Shown here one piece after another: positions 17,579-30,156 of a stretch of DNA of 41,991 nucleotides (position 1 is its first letter; each line of letters opens with the position of its first letter). Under the pieces are notes generated by a model. That model was not told the origin of the DNA. It saw nothing but the letters and a program-made list of their open reading frames with translations, and did not search any database. This DNA comes from an uncultured Gemmatimonadaceae bacterium (GTDB taxonomy: Bacteria > Latescibacterota > UBA2968 > UBA8231). The translations under genes and the position numbers were made by a program. The DNA lies in NCBI GenBank assembly GCA_937919035.1, contig CALFPI010000042.1:1-41991 (forward strand), written 5' to 3'.

Positions 17579-19756
17579 ATGTACGCACATGAGAAGGAGA
17601 ATCCGGCAGGGGGTGAGAATTCCTTCTCCTCTCTCGTTGAGGTGCTCCGTTATCGGGCAGCAACGCAGCCGCATGACACTGCCTACACCTTCCTGCTGAA
17701 CGGGGAAGAAGAGGCGGGAAGCCTGACGTTTGCCGAACTCGACACAAAAGCCAGAACGCTGGCAGTGCGGCTCCTTGCGGACGTCGCGCCAGGTGACCGA
17801 GCCCTGCTCCTGTATCCATCGTCGCTGGACTACATTGTTGGCTTTTTTGGCTGTCTGTATGCGGGCATCATACCGGTGCCCAATTATCCCCCGAAACGTA
17901 ACAAGGCGGACCGCCGGCTGCAGAGCATCGCGGCGGATGCGGACCCGGCTCTCCTGTTGTGCAATGGAGATACGCTCGGCGACGTCGAAGCGCGAGTCGC
18001 TGACACGCCGGCACTGAGCCGGATGCGCTGGATTGCGACCGATCAATTGGCCGGTGCCGATCCATCGGTCTGGCGCGAACCCGATGTGGATGCCGACTCC
18101 CTCGCGTTCCTCCAATACACCTCAGGCTCGACTTCCAGCCCCAAGGGGGTCATGGTCTCCCACGGAAACCTGCTTCAGGTCCTGGCGGAATGCGATGTGA
18201 GTTGGCGCTTCGCGCGCGGAAGCAGGATGGTATCCTGGCTCCCTATTTTCCACGATCTCGGTCTCATCTACGGTATTCTCCAACCGGCGTACAGCGGCAT
18301 CCCGAGCTATTTCATGGCCCCCGTAGCCTTCCTGCAGCAGCCGGTCCGCTGGCTCAAGGCGATCTCGACATACCAGGCGAGCCACACGGCGGCACCCAAC
18401 TTCGCCTACGACTTGTGTGTGGAAAGAATCAGCCAAGAGCAGCGCGGCGGCCTGGACCTGTCTCATCTGGTCGTGTCAATGAACGCCGCCGAGCCGGTGC
18501 GGGCGCAGACCATGCGCCGGTTTGCTGAAGCCTTCGCGCCGGCAGGATTCCGCACAACAGCGTTCTGCCCCGCCTTCGGGATGGCGGAAAGTACACTGAA
18601 AGCGACCGCGACCGGCCACAACGAAGAGAGCGTCTTGGCGGAGGTCTACGCTCTTGACCTGGGGCAGCATCGGGCCGTCACCCCGGGCAACGATGAGCGC
18701 AGCTCTGATGCGAAGGTCGACTCGCGCAAGACGCTCACGTTGGTCAGTTCCGGCCATGCCGTTGGAAAAACCAGAGTCGTCACAGTCGATCCAGAGACCC
18801 GCCAACAGTGCCCGGAGAATTGCGTCGGTGAGATCTGGATCTCGGGGCCGATCGTCGCCCAGGGCTACTGGAATCGACCCGAGCAGACTGCCGAGACCTT
18901 TGGGGGGCGCCTCGTGGGCTCCAACGAGGGTCCGTTTCTCCGAACCGGCGACCTCGGATTTATCCGGGATGGGGAGTGTTATGTCACGGGGCGTCGCAAG
19001 GATGTCATCATCATCCGTGGAATCAACCACTACCCGCAGGATATCGAGTTGACCGTGCAGCAGTCTCATCCCGCGCTCCGCCCGGACTGCGGCGCCGCGT
19101 TTGCCATCGACGTCGGTGACGAGGAACGGCTGGTTGTGGTACAGGAAGTCCGTCGGACATTTCTCAAAGACGTGGACCCGGCTGAGATCTTCGCCGCGGC
19201 GCGCAGAGCAATTCTCGATGTCCACGAGCTGCAAGTCCATGCCATCGCGCTGCTTCGTACGGCATCGATGCTGAAAACGAGCAGTGGAAAAGTCCAGCGA
19301 CAGGCGTGCAAGGCCCATTACCTCGAAAACCGGTTTCCCATCGTGGCGACCTGGAACGTGGCAGGCGAAGAGACTGCAGGGAGGCTGGCGGCGCTGCCGA
19401 CGGGGCAGACAGTCCATTCCGTTCAACGTTGGATGATGAAATGGGTCGCCCGAAGATCCGGCCTCGACCTGCATGGCATCAGGCTGGGCGAATCCTTCGA
19501 TGCCTTTGGGATGGACTCACTGGCGGCGGTGGAGTTCGCCCACGATCTGGGCGCCTGGCTTGGCACAGAGATTGAAGAGACGATCGTCTGGAATTACCCG
19601 ACGATCGAGGCTCTTTCGTTGTTTGTGGTGAATCAGATCCGGGGCATTTCCTCCGAATCCACGGGCCGCAACGACCGCCCCCTGGACGAACTGAGCGAAG
19701 TGGAACTGGTCGGCCTCCTGTATGAAGAAATCGAGAGAATCCATTCGGATGGATGA
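17579..19756 (+). CDS. Fatty acyl-AMP ligase (FAAL) with C-terminal acyl carrier protein; starter loading
   Basis: QYTSGSTSSPKGVMVSHGNLL, SWLPIFHDLGLIYGILQPAYSG, FGMAESTL, RTGDLGFIRDGECYVTGRRKDVIIIRGINHYPQDIE, FAAL-type insertion, then ACP SFDAFGMDSLAAVEF. ATG 17579 is chosen over the listed 17474 because the extra N-terminus is not FAAL-like. Confidence 0.93.
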   Translation: MYAHEKENPAGGENSFSSLVEVLRYRAATQPHDTAYTFLLNGEEEAGSLTFAELDTKARTLAVRLLADVAPGDRALLLYPSSLDYIVGFFGCLYAGIIPVPNYPPKRNKADRRLQSIAADADPALLLCNGDTLGDVEARVADTPALSRMRWIATDQLAGADPSVWREPDVDADSLAFLQYTSGSTSSPKGVMVSHGNLLQVLAECDVSWRFARGSRMVSWLPIFHDLGLIYGILQPAYSGIPSYFMAPVAFLQQPVRWLKAISTYQASHTAAPNFAYDLCVERISQEQRGGLDLSHLVVSMNAAEPVRAQTMRRFAEAFAPAGFRTTAFCPAFGMAESTLKATATGHNEESVLAEVYALDLGQHRAVTPGNDERSSDAKVDSRKTLTLVSSGHAVGKTRVVTVDPETRQQCPENCVGEIWISGPIVAQGYWNRPEQTAETFGGRLVGSNEGPFLRTGDLGFIRDGECYVTGRRKDVIIIRGINHYPQDIELTVQQSHPALRPDCGAAFAIDVGDEERLVVVQEVRRTFLKDVDPAEIFAAARRAILDVHELQVHAIALLRTASMLKTSSGKVQRQACKAHYLENRFPIVATWNVAGEETAGRLAALPTGQTVHSVQRWMMKWVARRSGLDLHGIRLGESFDAFGMDSLAAVEFAHDLGAWLGTEIEETIVWNYPTIEALSLFVVNQIRGISSESTGRNDRPLDELSEVELVGLLYEEIERIHSDG

Positions 19757-22700
19757 GATGACCCTCCTTCCTGGTGACCCCGATAGCAAAAGCGCCCTCA
19801 GGGATGCCCTTGTCCACATCCGCAAGCTTCGATCCGAGCTTGATAAAGCGCGCAGTTCTCATGCCGAACCTGTTGCGGTGGTCGGCATGGCGTGTCGCTT
19901 CCCCGGAGGAGTTACGGATCCTGAGTCCTATTGGCGACTCTTGCGTGACGGGACGTGCGCCGTCGGGAAGCTCACCGATCGATGGGACGTCGATGCCTGG
20001 TTCGACCAGGATCCGGATGTCGCCGGCAAGCTCTATACGCAACACGGAGGATATCTCTCCGATGTGGATGCCTTTGACCCCGATGTCTTCGGCATTTCGC
20101 CGCGCGAGGCCAAGGGGCTGGATCCACAGCAGCGTATTCTTCTGGAGGTTACGTGGGAGGCGCTGGAGCGGGCCGGTCTGTCGGCCCGTACGCTGCGCGG
20201 CAGCAAGACCGGCGTCTACATCGGCTTAAGCACCGACGACTACGCCAACCTTAGTTCGCAGACCTACGAATCGATCGATGCCTGGAACGGGCTCGGTACC
20301 ATGCGCAGCGTGGCAGCGGGTCGAATTTCTTACACCTTCGGTCTGGAAGGGCCTGCCCTCCTCTTCGACACCTCTTGCTCCTCGTCGCTCACTGCCATCC
20401 ATCAGGCCTGTCGCGACCTGCAGACCGGTGACGCATCGACGGCTATTGCAGGGGGAGTCAACCTGATCCTCACGCCACGCATGACCATCACTCTGTGCAG
20501 ACTGAAGGCCCTGTCTCCGGATGGGATCTGCAGAACCTTCGATGCCGGCGCCAATGGCTACGTACGGGGTGAGGGATGCGGCGTCGTGATTCTCAAGACT
20601 CTGTCACAGGCCAGGAAGGACGGCGACTCGGTTCTGGCCGTGATTCGGGGGTCGGCGATCAGCCACGACGGTCGGAGCAACGGACTGACGGCACCCAACG
20701 GTCAGGCCCAGGAACGACTGATGCGCCAGGCTCTGGAGGCGGCCGGCGTGGGCCCTGACCAGGTCCAGTATGTCGAGACCCATGGCACGGGCACATCTCT
20801 GGGTGACCCGATCGAGGTGCACGCCCTCGGAGCGGTCTATGGTGGCGCCCACAGCAAGGAGAACCCGCTTCGGATCGGGTCGGTCAAAACAAATATCGGC
20901 CACCTGGAAGCAGCGGCGGGTGTTGCCGGCTTTATCAAGACGGTCCTCTCTCTGCAGAACCGCGAAATCCCTCCCCACCTGCATTTTGACACCCCGAATC
21001 CCCACATCGCCTGGGAACGGCTTCCTTTCACGGTTCCGGTGGCACTCGAAGCATGGGAGCCTCCTGCTGCAGGCGACAATCGGCGTGCGGCGGTCAGCGC
21101 CTTTGGCATGAGTGGTACCAACGTCCACGTGGTGCTGGAGGAGTATCACGCCGACGTGGCCGTCTCGCCGGCGTGCCAGCGGCCGTGGCATCTGCTCGCA
21201 TTGACGGCCCAATCGGATACCGCCCTGAAGGCGGTCGTCGAGACCTACCTGCAGCACCTGGAAACTGCCGAAAAGCCAGCGCTGGCGGATCTCTGCTACT
21301 CGGCCAACACGGGGCGCACGCCGCTCGACCGACGAGTCGTTTTCACGGCTTCGTCCCATGACGGACTGGTCGATGCCCTGCAGGCGTACTCGACCCGTCG
21401 AGATGACGCTGACACGGGGACTGCAGGCGGCCAGTTCCTCTGCTCTGCGGCTCATGTTCCACCCGTGCCGCAGGTCGCGTTTCTCTTCACGGGTCAAGGA
21501 TCTCAGTACCGGCGAATGGGGCGCGAGCTCTACGACACCCTACCGGTCTTTGCCGCGACGATCGACCGCTGCAATGAAATCCTGCAGCCCATTCTGGGTG
21601 TATCCCTGCATTCGCTCATCGACGACGACTCAGAGCTGCTGAACCAGACTCGATACACTCAGCCAGCTCTGTTCTCCCTGCAGTGTGCGCTGTACAGGCT
21701 GTGGGAATCATGGGGGGTCCGTCCCCAGGCGGTGATGGGCCACAGTGTCGGTGAGTACGCCGCGGCGTGGGCGGCAGGTGTGTTCGACCTGGAGCAGGGC
21801 CTTGTGCTGGTTGCAGAGAGAGCTCGACTGATGCAATCGATGCCAGGCCACGGCGCCATGGTTGCCGTCCTGGGACCGGCAGGCAAGGTTCACGACGTCC
21901 TGCCGCGACTCGAAGGCGATGTCGAAGTGGCGGCGTGGAACGGTCCGAACCACGTCGTGCTCACAGGCAATGGTGAATCCATCCGCCAGGCCGTGGCGAT
22001 CTTTGAAGGCGAAGGCCTCACGTGCCGGCCGCTGAAGGTCTCACATGCCTTCCATTCCTCGCATATGGACGGCATGCTCGCCGATCTCGCCGAATTCGCA
22101 GGACATATGGAATTCCGCGAGCCTGCCATTCCGCTGATCTCGAATCTCACCGGGCGCCCTCTGCGCCCCGGAGAAATCGGTCCCGAATACTGGTCCTCCC
22201 ACACGCGCCAGGCCGTCCGTTTCCAGGACGGCATCCAGTCGCTGGCAGAAGCCGGATGCGGGCTTTTTGTCGAGATCGGGCCGACGCCGGTCCTGGTGGG
22301 AATGGCCCGCGCTGTCCTGTCCGAGCCGGACATCGCCTGGCTTCCGAGCCTGCGTCCTGGTCTCTCTGACTGGAAGCAGTTGCTGCTTTCAGCGGGCGCG
22401 TTGTTCACGCGCAATGTTCCCATCGATTTCGAGGCAGTAGACCGGGCCTTTGCCGCCGAACGCTGTCCGCTTCCCACGTATCCGTTTCAGCGCAGACGCT
22501 TCTGGCTGGAAACGGCTCAGCCCATGTCGCCGGCGTCCGCGACGGTGGCACCGGGCGTCACGGCGTCGGCAGTCGAGGATTGCCTGTACACCTTCGAATG
22601 GGAGCCTGTCGGCGAGCTCCACGGGACGGGCCGCGCCAGTTTGCCGGCGCCTCACATCCTGGGCGACCAGCTCCGGCCTCGCGTCGGCGCTCTTTCCCTG

Positions 22701-25700
22701 GCGCGGGACGTGGACCGAATCAGGCCGCTGCAGGCATCTCTGGATCCCATGGGGCTGCGCTTCGTCGTCAACGCGTGGAAGGACTGCGGTCTTCCCATGG
22801 AATCCGGTGAACGGATCCAGCTCCATGAAGCGGCCACACGGGCCGGCGTCGCCGCCAACCGTCTCCCGGTCTTTGGTTCGATCATCAGCATTCTGGAACA
22901 GGAAGAGCTGGTCGCGGTCCACGGCGAGGAAATCGAGATCATCTGCGATATCCCCCGGTGGGAAATTCCCGAAAACACTCCAGCGGCGCCCCAGGAGATC
23001 GAGGCGGAAGCGGCCTTGCTGCACCGCTGCGGTGGTTCCCTGAAGGAGGTCCTCCAGGGACATGCCGACCCAGTCCAGCTGCTGTTTCCTGATGGTGACA
23101 TGAGTCTGGTTGAACGTCTCTACGAGGCATCCGCGGAGTCGACCCTCGTCAACGAGGTCTTGTCCCAGGCCGTGGCCGACATCGCCGGTTCGGTCGATTC
23201 CGGGCGTGTTCGAATTCTCGAAATCGGTGCCGGCACGGGCGGCACGACCTCACACGTGCTGCCGATGTTGGCCGATGTGGAATGCGAGTATGTCTACTCC
23301 GACCTGTCTCCGGCCTTTTTCGCCCGGGCCAAGGAAAAATTCTCAGCCTACCGGTTCGTTGAGTACCGAACCCTCGATATCGAAGCCGAGCCGCGGGTGC
23401 AGGGCTTGCAGAGAGGGTCCTTTGACATCGTGCTGGCGTCCAATGTCCTGCATGCCGCCGCTGATCTGCGCGCCGCGCTTGCCCATGCCAAGCAGCTTCT
23501 TGCGCCGGGAGGATTGCTGATCCTCATCGAGGTGACGGGACGAGCCCGATGGCTGGAATTGACCTTCGGTCTCACCGACGGCTGGTGGAACTTCCGGGAC
23601 GGTGATCTGCGCTCCTGGGGCCCTCTGCTGACTTGCGCCGCCTGGGAATCGCTCCTCGACGATTGCGGCTTCGAGCAAGCCTCCTCGTTGACGGGTGGCA
23701 CGTCTGCGACCCCGCACCAGTTTCAGCAGTCTGTGATTCTGTCACGCAACAGCGACATCCTTGCCTCCCACCCGGAGGATGCGTGGCTGCTGTTCACAGA
23801 CGAATCCCCGCTTGCGCGCGACCTGGTCCAGGGACTGGAGAGACAGGGACGCCCGTGTATTGAGGTCTATGCCGGGACACAGTTCGAGAGGCTCTCGAAC
23901 ACCGCATTCCGGGTGAACCCCCTCGACCCGAACCATATCGATCTGGTCTTCGGTGAGATCTCCGGACGAAGCCTGCAGGGGATCCTGCACTTGTGGAATC
24001 TCCAGACGACTCCCATCGAATCGTGCGACGCGCAGGACTTGCGCGACGCCGCGATGCTCGGGTGCGCCAGTGTTCTGCATCTGGCTCAGTCACTGCTGGA
24101 GGCCGACGTCGCGCCCGCGCCCGTCTGGATCCTGACCCGCCAGGCCCAGGCCCTGTCCGACGACAGGTCGGTAAACCCCGTGCAGTCGATCGCCTTGGGA
24201 CTGGGCAAGGTGATCGGCCAGGAGCATCCGGAGTTGGCCTTCCGTTTCCTGGATCTGGAGCCGCCCGGAACCACGGACCGCACGGCGGAATTGGTTGGCT
24301 ACCTTCTCGAGCAGGGCACTGCTGGCGAGGCCGAAACCGCGTTCCAGGGAACAAGCGTGCTGGCGCCGCGACTTCGACGGCTCAACAGCGGCGGCCAGGA
24401 GCCCATCACCGTCAGAGGAGATGCGGCCTATGTCATTACCGGGGGGCTTGGCGGCGTCGGACTGGAGGTGACGGAATGGCTGGTGAGACGGGGAGCCACT
24501 TCGATCGTTCTCATGTCCAGGTCTGCCGCTGACCACAGCGTCGCCGAACGTCTCGATTCACTGCGGCGGCGAGGGGCACGCATTGAGGTGTTTCAGGGGG
24601 ATGTCGCCGAGGCGGCTGATGTCGCCCGGTTGATGGACTTCATTCGGTCGGAGGTAGGGCCGCTGAGGGGTGTGATCCACTCGGCGGGCGTCTACGATGA
24701 TCGCCTGCTGGCGGACCATCGTTGGGAGCTGTTCGAGAAAGTCTTCGAGGCGAAGGTGATCGGCACCTGGAACCTGCATCGATCCACGGCCGAAGAGCAG
24801 TTGGACTTCTTTATCTGCTTCTCCTCCATCGCTTCCATGGTCGGTGCTCCCGGCCTGGCCAACTACGTGGCTGCCAACGCCTTTCTGGATTCCTTTGCCG
24901 TCTTTCGCCGCAGCCAGGGGTTGCCGGCTCTGTCCGTGTGCTGGGGGCCGTGGGACCATGTCGGTATGGCCCGGACAGTCGGGGCGCGACGCCAGGCACA
25001 GTGGCAGACGTCTGGCGTGTCCCCGTTGAGCACCGGCGACAACTGCAGGGCTCTCGAGATCGCCCTGGGCTCGAATGTCGCCCGCCTCGGTGTTCTGGAT
25101 GTTGACTGGGACAGGTTCCTTGGACGCCTCAATGATGCCGGCCGTGCCGCCCAGTTCCACGATCTGCGCGGGGCACCGTCCGACGGTGCCATCGAAGCGG
25201 AGGATTTTCTGGCACAGCTCCGGGCGACGGGGGCCGTGGACCGAGTGGCTGTCGTGGTCCGACAACTCCGCACGGTCGTAGCTGCCGTACTCGACGTCGA
25301 CGTTGTCGAACAGTTGCCGGTGGACAAGGGACTGTTTGATCTCGGCATGGACTCTCTCATGGCTCTTGAACTTGTCAAAGGGATCAACGGCAAGTACGGG
25401 TGCGCGTTTACCGGAACGGCTGTTTTCCGCCACCCGACGATCACCGAAATCGCCCATCAGGTCCTCGAGGAGATTCCGGCGGACCGCCTCGCCGGCGCGA
25501 ACCGGGCGGCCTCGTCCGAGGCTGGCTCGCAGGTGGTGACGGGAGCAATGGCACTCTCTGTCCCACCCCGGTTGACCTCAGGCGACGACGGTATTGCCAT
25601 TGTCGCCATGGCCTGTCGTTTCCCGGGGGGCGCAGATACACCAGAGTTGTTTGGTGATCTGCTGTTCGACGGTGTTGACGCCGTTGTCCCCTACCCCAAG

Positions 25701-28700
25701 GCACGCTGGGATATCGATGCACTGTACGACCCCGATCCCGGTAGGGCCGGCAAGATCGCCGCACGCCAGGGGGGGTTTCTCGACGAGATCGACGGTTTCG
25801 ATCCGGCGTTTTTCGGCATCTCTCCGAAGGAGGCGGTCAGCCTGGATCCCCAGCAGCGTCTCCTTCTCGAGATCTGCTGGGAGGCCATGGAGCGGGCAGG
25901 AATCCCGCCCTCGTCCGTGCGCGGTTCGGCCACCGGCGTCTTTGTCGGCATCGGCCAGAGCGACTACGCCAGCTGGAAGCTGAATGCGGGAGACCTTGAG
26001 GCCATCAACGCCTATGACGGAACAGGAACAGGTCTCTGTTTCTCCGCGGGCAGGATCTCGTATACGCTGGGACTGCAGGGGCCGAGCCTGGCGGTGGATA
26101 CGGCCTGCTCGTCGTCGCTGGTCGCCATCCATCTGGCATGTCAGAGCCTTCGTATCGGCGAGTGTTCCGCTGCTCTGGCCGGTGGCGTCCACCTCAATCT
26201 GTCGCCTGAAGTGGGCGTATTCCTGTCGCGGACCGGTGCGCTGGCGCCAGACGGTCGATGCAAGGCGTTCGACGCCAGCGCCGATGGCTTTGGTCGAGGA
26301 GAGGGTGGTGGTGTGGTCCTGCTGAAGCGCCTCTCGGACGCTCGCGCCAACGGTGATCCCGTCCTGGCGATCATCCGTGGCAGTGCGACAAACCACGATG
26401 GGGCCAGCAGCGGCCTCACTGTTCCCAACCAGAAGGCCCAGGACGACCTGCTCCGCAGCGCGCTGCGACAGGCACAGGTGGAGCCCATCGAGGTGGGATA
26501 TGTTGAAGCCCACGGTACTGGCACCATACTCGGTGACCCCATCGAGGTCGAGAGTCTGGCGAAAGTCTTCGGCGAAGATCGCCCGGCGGATCGGCCGCTT
26601 TATATCGGCTCGGTAAAATCCAATATCGGCCATCTGGAGGCGGCGGCAGGCATCGCGGGACTGATGAAGACCGTATTGGCGCTGCAGCACCGCACGATCC
26701 CTCGTCACCTCCATTTCAAGAGCCCGAATCCGCACATCGCCTGGGACAAGATTCCCGTCAAGGTAGCAAGTGAAAACATCCTCTGGGAGGACGCCGGCAG
26801 CGGCAGAATCGCAGGCGTCAGTGCCTTTGGCATGAGTGGCACGAACGCCCACGTGATTGTGCAGGCGGCGGCGGGGATCACGCCTGCGGTATTCGCACCG
26901 GACTCAGAGGCGCTTCTGGTGCTGTCGGCAAAGACGGAGCCGGCGCTGAGGGATCTGGCCGAACAGTGTGCCACCGTATTGGAGCAGGACCCGCCGCCGG
27001 ACCTGATGGACTTCTGTGCCAGCGCTGCTGTCGGGAGGGATCATCATGCGTGCCGACTGGCCGTCCTCGGATCGTCGCCACGGGAGATTTGCCACAAGCT
27101 GCGATCTGCCTTCCTCCCCTCGCCGGAACATGATGTGTTCCGGTCTGATCTCACCACGGGTGGCACAGGACAGGACACCCGCCGAAGTCAGGCACGCAGC
27201 TATGTGGAAGGCGCCGACGTCGACTGGCAAGCGGTCATAGCTACACGCCCTGTTCACCCCAGCCTTGTGCCCACCTATCCGTTTCAACGTCAACGCTACT
27301 GGGTCGACGGGTCTCCGTTTCCCAGCTCTGGCGGGCAGCCGGACGACATCTACTACGCTCTTGAATGGGACTCCCTGGACCTGTTGTCTCTCCCGCAACG
27401 GCAGCAACTCCCGGCGACCTGGGTCATTCTCGCGGACCAGGCCGGCGTGGGTGACCATCTCGCAGAGCAGATTCGTCAGGCGGGGCGGCAGGTATCCTGC
27501 TTTCCCGCCGATTCGTCGAGTGGCGCAACGCGCGCTGACCAGGCCAAAGAGATACTCTCACACGCTGTGTCGCGAGCACAGGGCGAGGTCGGGCTCATCT
27601 ATCTCTGGTCTCTCGATGGCCCGGCTTCCATGGACTGCCTGCCCGATGTGGTGCTCGAACAATGCGAGACGGTGCTCGCCATGGCCCACCATCTGCGCAC
27701 CGAAATGCATGTCGAGGTCCGACTTTGGCTCGGGAGCCGCGGTGCCCTCGCCATCCATGCGCAGGAACCGATCGCCGCTCTCTCCTCGGCCGCACTGTGG
27801 GGTCTTGGCCGTTGCTTGGCGCTGGAGCTCCCGGACCGCTGGGGCGGACTCATCGACTTCGATCCGCAGGACTCCACAGCGGACGACGCGAAGCATTTCT
27901 GGGGATTGCTCACCCGCCAGTGTGCGGAGAAACAGGTCGTGTTCCGGGGCAACGCCACATTTGTCCCGCGCGTCCTGTCGGTGCCGCCGCCGGTCCCGGG
28001 CCGGATCGCTGTCCGCCCGGATGCGACCTACGTTGTCAGTGGCGGTCTGGGCGCCCTCGGACTGCGAACGGCTCGCTGGCTGGTCGAGAAGGGGGCCAGG
28101 AACCTGGTGCTATTCGGCCGGCGCGGTCCGCACGAGAACTCCGGGAAAGCCCTTGCAGATCTGGCCGAGCGGGGTGCCTTCATCCTGACTCTCGCCGCCG
28201 ACGTGACCGACCCACACGACATGCAGGTCCTTTTCCAGAGGATCGCAGCGGAACTGCCTCCCGTGAGAGGCATCTTCCATGCTGCCGGTCTCCCGGGTGT
28301 TTCGCCATTGGCCGAGCTCAGTGCTCAAATGCTGCGCACCGTGATGGCACCCAAGGTCGCGGGCGCTCTGAACCTGGATGAAATCGCCCGGCACCTGGAC
28401 TTGGATTTCTTCGTTCTCTACGCGTCCATCGCCTCTCTGTGGGGCTCCAGGGGGCAGGTTCATTACGCGGCGGCAAACAGCTTTCTCGATGCCCTTGCCT
28501 CGAAACGGCGCGCCGACCATCTGCCGGCAACCAGCGTTTCGTGGGGGCCGTGGGACGAAGGCGGCATGGTCACCGACGACGACAGGAAGGCGCTGGACAG
28601 AGTGGGAATCAGACCGATACTCGATGGCCAGATCGCCGCTGCCCTGGATCGAGTCGTTGGCTCTGAGCGACAACTGGCAGTGGTCGATGTCGACTGGTCC

Positions 28701-29243
28701 CGTCTGCAGCCGCTGTTTGCTGCGGCGGGGGTGGCCCACCTGTTACCCCGGGCTGCGGGCCATTCAGCGTTGGCGCCGCCTTCCCCGGACAGTGACGCGT
28801 TCCTTCCACGCTGGCAAGCCACCGGGGAATCAGCAAGGCCCGTACTGCTGCGCGCCGCAGTCGGCGGCCAGGTTGCCAGGGTTCTCGGCCTTGCTGACAA
28901 CGAGGTAGCCGATCCCGATCAGGGGTTCTTTGAACTGGGCATGGATTCGATCATGGCAGTAAGTCTGCGCAAGAACCTCGAAGATCTGCTGCAGCTCGAG
29001 CTTCCGGCAACCCTCGCCTTCGACTATCCATCGACCAGCCGACTCGCCGACCTGCTGGGCACCCTCCTTGCTCCCCCGGCCGCTGTGTCCCCGTCGGCTC
29101 CCTGGCGAGCGGCGTCTGCCGGCGACAACCCGGGCCTGGTGTCGGACGATCCGGACACGACAGATCCTGCGATGCGCGAGCGACTCCAGCGACTGGAAGG
29201 GCTGGTAAAGAGGTTTGACGGGGCTTTGGATGATTCTGTTTGA
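19749..29243 (+). CDS. Bimodular type I PKS: KS-AT-cMT-KR-ACP / KS-(AT-less)-KR-ACP
   Basis: KS1 [20 protein letters not shown] with HAFH (malonyl-type); C-methyltransferase [16 protein letters not shown]1 [11 protein letters not shown]...[26 protein letters not shown]2 DTACSSSL...[12 protein letters not shown]...[12 protein letters not shown]2 [11 protein letters not shown]...[24 protein letters not shown]. The start overlaps the FAAL stop (ATG 19749, alternative 19758). Confidence 0.95.
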   Translation: MDEMTLLPGDPDSKSALRDALVHIRKLRSELDKARSSHAEPVAVVGMACRFPGGVTDPESYWRLLRDGTCAVGKLTDRWDVDAWFDQDPDVAGKLYTQHGGYLSDVDAFDPDVFGISPREAKGLDPQQRILLEVTWEALERAGLSARTLRGSKTGVYIGLSTDDYANLSSQTYESIDAWNGLGTMRSVAAGRISYTFGLEGPALLFDTSCSSSLTAIHQACRDLQTGDASTAIAGGVNLILTPRMTITLCRLKALSPDGICRTFDAGANGYVRGEGCGVVILKTLSQARKDGDSVLAVIRGSAISHDGRSNGLTAPNGQAQERLMRQALEAAGVGPDQVQYVETHGTGTSLGDPIEVHALGAVYGGAHSKENPLRIGSVKTNIGHLEAAAGVAGFIKTVLSLQNREIPPHLHFDTPNPHIAWERLPFTVPVALEAWEPPAAGDNRRAAVSAFGMSGTNVHVVLEEYHADVAVSPACQRPWHLLALTAQSDTALKAVVETYLQHLETAEKPALADLCYSANTGRTPLDRRVVFTASSHDGLVDALQAYSTRRDDADTGTAGGQFLCSAAHVPPVPQVAFLFTGQGSQYRRMGRELYDTLPVFAATIDRCNEILQPILGVSLHSLIDDDSELLNQTRYTQPALFSLQCALYRLWESWGVRPQAVMGHSVGEYAAAWAAGVFDLEQGLVLVAERARLMQSMPGHGAMVAVLGPAGKVHDVLPRLEGDVEVAAWNGPNHVVLTGNGESIRQAVAIFEGEGLTCRPLKVSHAFHSSHMDGMLADLAEFAGHMEFREPAIPLISNLTGRPLRPGEIGPEYWSSHTRQAVRFQDGIQSLAEAGCGLFVEIGPTPVLVGMARAVLSEPDIAWLPSLRPGLSDWKQLLLSAGALFTRNVPIDFEAVDRAFAAERCPLPTYPFQRRRFWLETAQPMSPASATVAPGVTASAVEDCLYTFEWEPVGELHGTGRASLPAPHILGDQLRPRVGALSLARDVDRIRPLQASLDPMGLRFVVNAWKDCGLPMESGERIQLHEAATRAGVAANRLPVFGSIISILEQEELVAVHGEEIEIICDIPRWEIPENTPAAPQEIEAEAALLHRCGGSLKEVLQGHADPVQLLFPDGDMSLVERLYEASAESTLVNEVLSQAVADIAGSVDSGRVRILEIGAGTGGTTSHVLPMLADVECEYVYSDLSPAFFARAKEKFSAYRFVEYRTLDIEAEPRVQGLQRGSFDIVLASNVLHAAADLRAALAHAKQLLAPGGLLILIEVTGRARWLELTFGLTDGWWNFRDGDLRSWGPLLTCAAWESLLDDCGFEQASSLTGGTSATPHQFQQSVILSRNSDILASHPEDAWLLFTDESPLARDLVQGLERQGRPCIEVYAGTQFERLSNTAFRVNPLDPNHIDLVFGEISGRSLQGILHLWNLQTTPIESCDAQDLRDAAMLGCASVLHLAQSLLEADVAPAPVWILTRQAQALSDDRSVNPVQSIALGLGKVIGQEHPELAFRFLDLEPPGTTDRTAELVGYLLEQGTAGEAETAFQGTSVLAPRLRRLNSGGQEPITVRGDAAYVITGGLGGVGLEVTEWLVRRGATSIVLMSRSAADHSVAERLDSLRRRGARIEVFQGDVAEAADVARLMDFIRSEVGPLRGVIHSAGVYDDRLLADHRWELFEKVFEAKVIGTWNLHRSTAEEQLDFFICFSSIASMVGAPGLANYVAANAFLDSFAVFRRSQGLPALSVCWGPWDHVGMARTVGARRQAQWQTSGVSPLSTGDNCRALEIALGSNVARLGVLDVDWDRFLGRLNDAGRAAQFHDLRGAPSDGAIEAEDFLAQLRATGAVDRVAVVVRQLRTVVAAVLDVDVVEQLPVDKGLFDLGMDSLMALELVKGINGKYGCAFTGTAVFRHPTITEIAHQVLEEIPADRLAGANRAASSEAGSQVVTGAMALSVPPRLTSGDDGIAIVAMACRFPGGADTPELFGDLLFDGVDAVVPYPKARWDIDALYDPDPGRAGKIAARQGGFLDEIDGFDPAFFGISPKEAVSLDPQQRLLLEICWEAMERAGIPPSSVRGSATGVFVGIGQSDYASWKLNAGDLEAINAYDGTGTGLCFSAGRISYTLGLQGPSLAVDTACSSSLVAIHLACQSLRIGECSAALAGGVHLNLSPEVGVFLSRTGALAPDGRCKAFDASADGFGRGEGGGVVLLKRLSDARANGDPVLAIIRGSATNHDGASSGLTVPNQKAQDDLLRSALRQAQVEPIEVGYVEAHGTGTILGDPIEVESLAKVFGEDRPADRPLYIGSVKSNIGHLEAAAGIAGLMKTVLALQHRTIPRHLHFKSPNPHIAWDKIPVKVASENILWEDAGSGRIAGVSAFGMSGTNAHVIVQAAAGITPAVFAPDSEALLVLSAKTEPALRDLAEQCATVLEQDPPPDLMDFCASAAVGRDHHACRLAVLGSSPREICHKLRSAFLPSPEHDVFRSDLTTGGTGQDTRRSQARSYVEGADVDWQAVIATRPVHPSLVPTYPFQRQRYWVDGSPFPSSGGQPDDIYYALEWDSLDLLSLPQRQQLPATWVILADQAGVGDHLAEQIRQAGRQVSCFPADSSSGATRADQAKEILSHAVSRAQGEVGLIYLWSLDGPASMDCLPDVVLEQCETVLAMAHHLRTEMHVEVRLWLGSRGALAIHAQEPIAALSSAALWGLGRCLALELPDRWGGLIDFDPQDSTADDAKHFWGLLTRQCAEKQVVFRGNATFVPRVLSVPPPVPGRIAVRPDATYVVSGGLGALGLRTARWLVEKGARNLVLFGRRGPHENSGKALADLAERGAFILTLAADVTDPHDMQVLFQRIAAELPPVRGIFHAAGLPGVSPLAELSAQMLRTVMAPKVAGALNLDEIARHLDLDFFVLYASIASLWGSRGQVHYAAANSFLDALASKRRADHLPATSVSWGPWDEGGMVTDDDRKALDRVGIRPILDGQIAAALDRVVGSERQLAVVDVDWSRLQPLFAAAGVAHLLPRAAGHSALAPPSPDSDAFLPRWQATGESARPVLLRAAVGGQVARVLGLADNEVADPDQGFFELGMDSIMAVSLRKNLEDLLQLELPATLAFDYPSTSRLADLLGTLLAPPAAVSPSAPWRAASAGDNPGLVSDDPDTTDPAMRERLQRLEGLVKRFDGALDDSV
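23080..23730 (+). other. C-methyltransferase domain within PKS module 1 (approximate bounds)
   Basis: SAM-binding motif [18 protein letters not shown]...[20 protein letters not shown]...[15 protein letters not shown] lies between AT and KR. No DH-type HxxxGxxxxP motif is visible. Confidence 0.85.
26865..27306 (+). other. AT-less linker in PKS module 2 (KS-to-AT linker joined to post-AT linker)
   Basis: About 147 aa from the end of KS2 (NAHVIVQ) to [10 protein letters not shown]. The equivalent span in module 1 is about 455 aa and contains the AT. No GHSxGE motif. Confidence 0.85.
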
Positions 29244-30156
29244 GGGACTGCCCGGCTCCGGAAAGTCGACTTCTTCCCAGGCGATCTATCTGGCGCTGCG
29301 CCGCGCAGGCCGGAATGTACTCTGGTTCGCCGAAGACCAGCGTCCTCATCCCCTGGTCGATGACACCCCTCTGGCAGAGATCGGTGATCCCCCCCAACTG
29401 GCTGCATACGCCCTGTCGCAGTGGCGCCGACTGGCCGCCGAGGCACGGGCATCGGACTCGAGGCTGGTTCTCGACGCGGCCCTGTTCGGCATGACTTTGG
29501 GGACGCTGTTGCGAGCCGACGCCGCCTTGGCAGTGATGACGGCGACGGTGCTGCAGATCGAGGCCGAAATCGCAGACCTCGATCCGGTTGTGGTATATCT
29601 CCTGCCAGCGGATGTCGATGCTGCTTTCGACGTCACCCTCGAACGGCGCGGGGACACGTGGGTGACGCATTTCGCCGGGGAGATCTCCCAATCGCCCTAC
29701 GCCCTGGCACGCGGCGGCACAGGCGTCGATCTGGTGCGCACGTACCTGAAAGAACTGGACGAGGTTTCCAACGTGGTCTTCGGCTCTCTTTCCTGTGCCA
29801 GGCACAGTGTGGATCCTGTCGACTGTGATGGGGATGGCCCAAATGGGCCAATTCAGCAGATCCTGGGGACGGCTACGTCCGCCGAATGGGTGCCTGCTGC
29901 CAACCCCATCGAGGGATTCGCGGGTAGCTACCGCTGCCTCGAAGCGGATGTGACGATTACACTGCGCGCGGACGGTCCTCATCTGGTTGTCGATCAGGAG
30001 CGGGGCGCCCGTCTGGTGCCCGTGGATGACGGCAGGTTTATGGTACAGGGAATGCCGGTGGACGTGTGGTTTGAGACAGGTAGCGATTGCCATCTCCTGT
30101 TCGAGGCCCGCACGGCCAACCCCGAGCAGTTTCCCGGACGTTGGGTCAGGATATGA
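29230..30156 (+). CDS. P-loop NTPase (small-molecule/nucleotide-kinase-like) with C-terminal small beta-rich domain
   Basis: [42 protein letters not shown] (Walker A), LVLDAALFG (Walker B-like), LERRGDTW (LID-like). The C-terminus IEGFAGSYRCLEADVTITLRADGPHLVVDQERGARLVPVDDGRFMV looks lipocalin/DUF3471-like. It overlaps both the upstream PKS stop and the downstream PKS start. Confidence 0.82.
   Translation: MILFEGLPGSGKSTSSQAIYLALRRAGRNVLWFAEDQRPHPLVDDTPLAEIGDPPQLAAYALSQWRRLAAEARASDSRLVLDAALFGMTLGTLLRADAALAVMTATVLQIEAEIADLDPVVVYLLPADVDAAFDVTLERRGDTWVTHFAGEISQSPYALARGGTGVDLVRTYLKELDEVSNVVFGSLSCARHSVDPVDCDGDGPNGPIQQILGTATSAEWVPAANPIEGFAGSYRCLEADVTITLRADGPHLVVDQERGARLVPVDDGRFMVQGMPVDVWFETGSDCHLLFEARTANPEQFPGRWVRI

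Noticed and set aside
17456-18115. Minus-strand ORF 219 aa over the FAAL start
   Set aside because: Overlaps the FAAL N-terminus and part of the intergenic region, with no recognisable domain.
24558-26852. Minus-strand ORFs 24558-25457 and 25578-26852
   Set aside because: Antisense shadows of intact KR/ACP and KS2 coding sequence.
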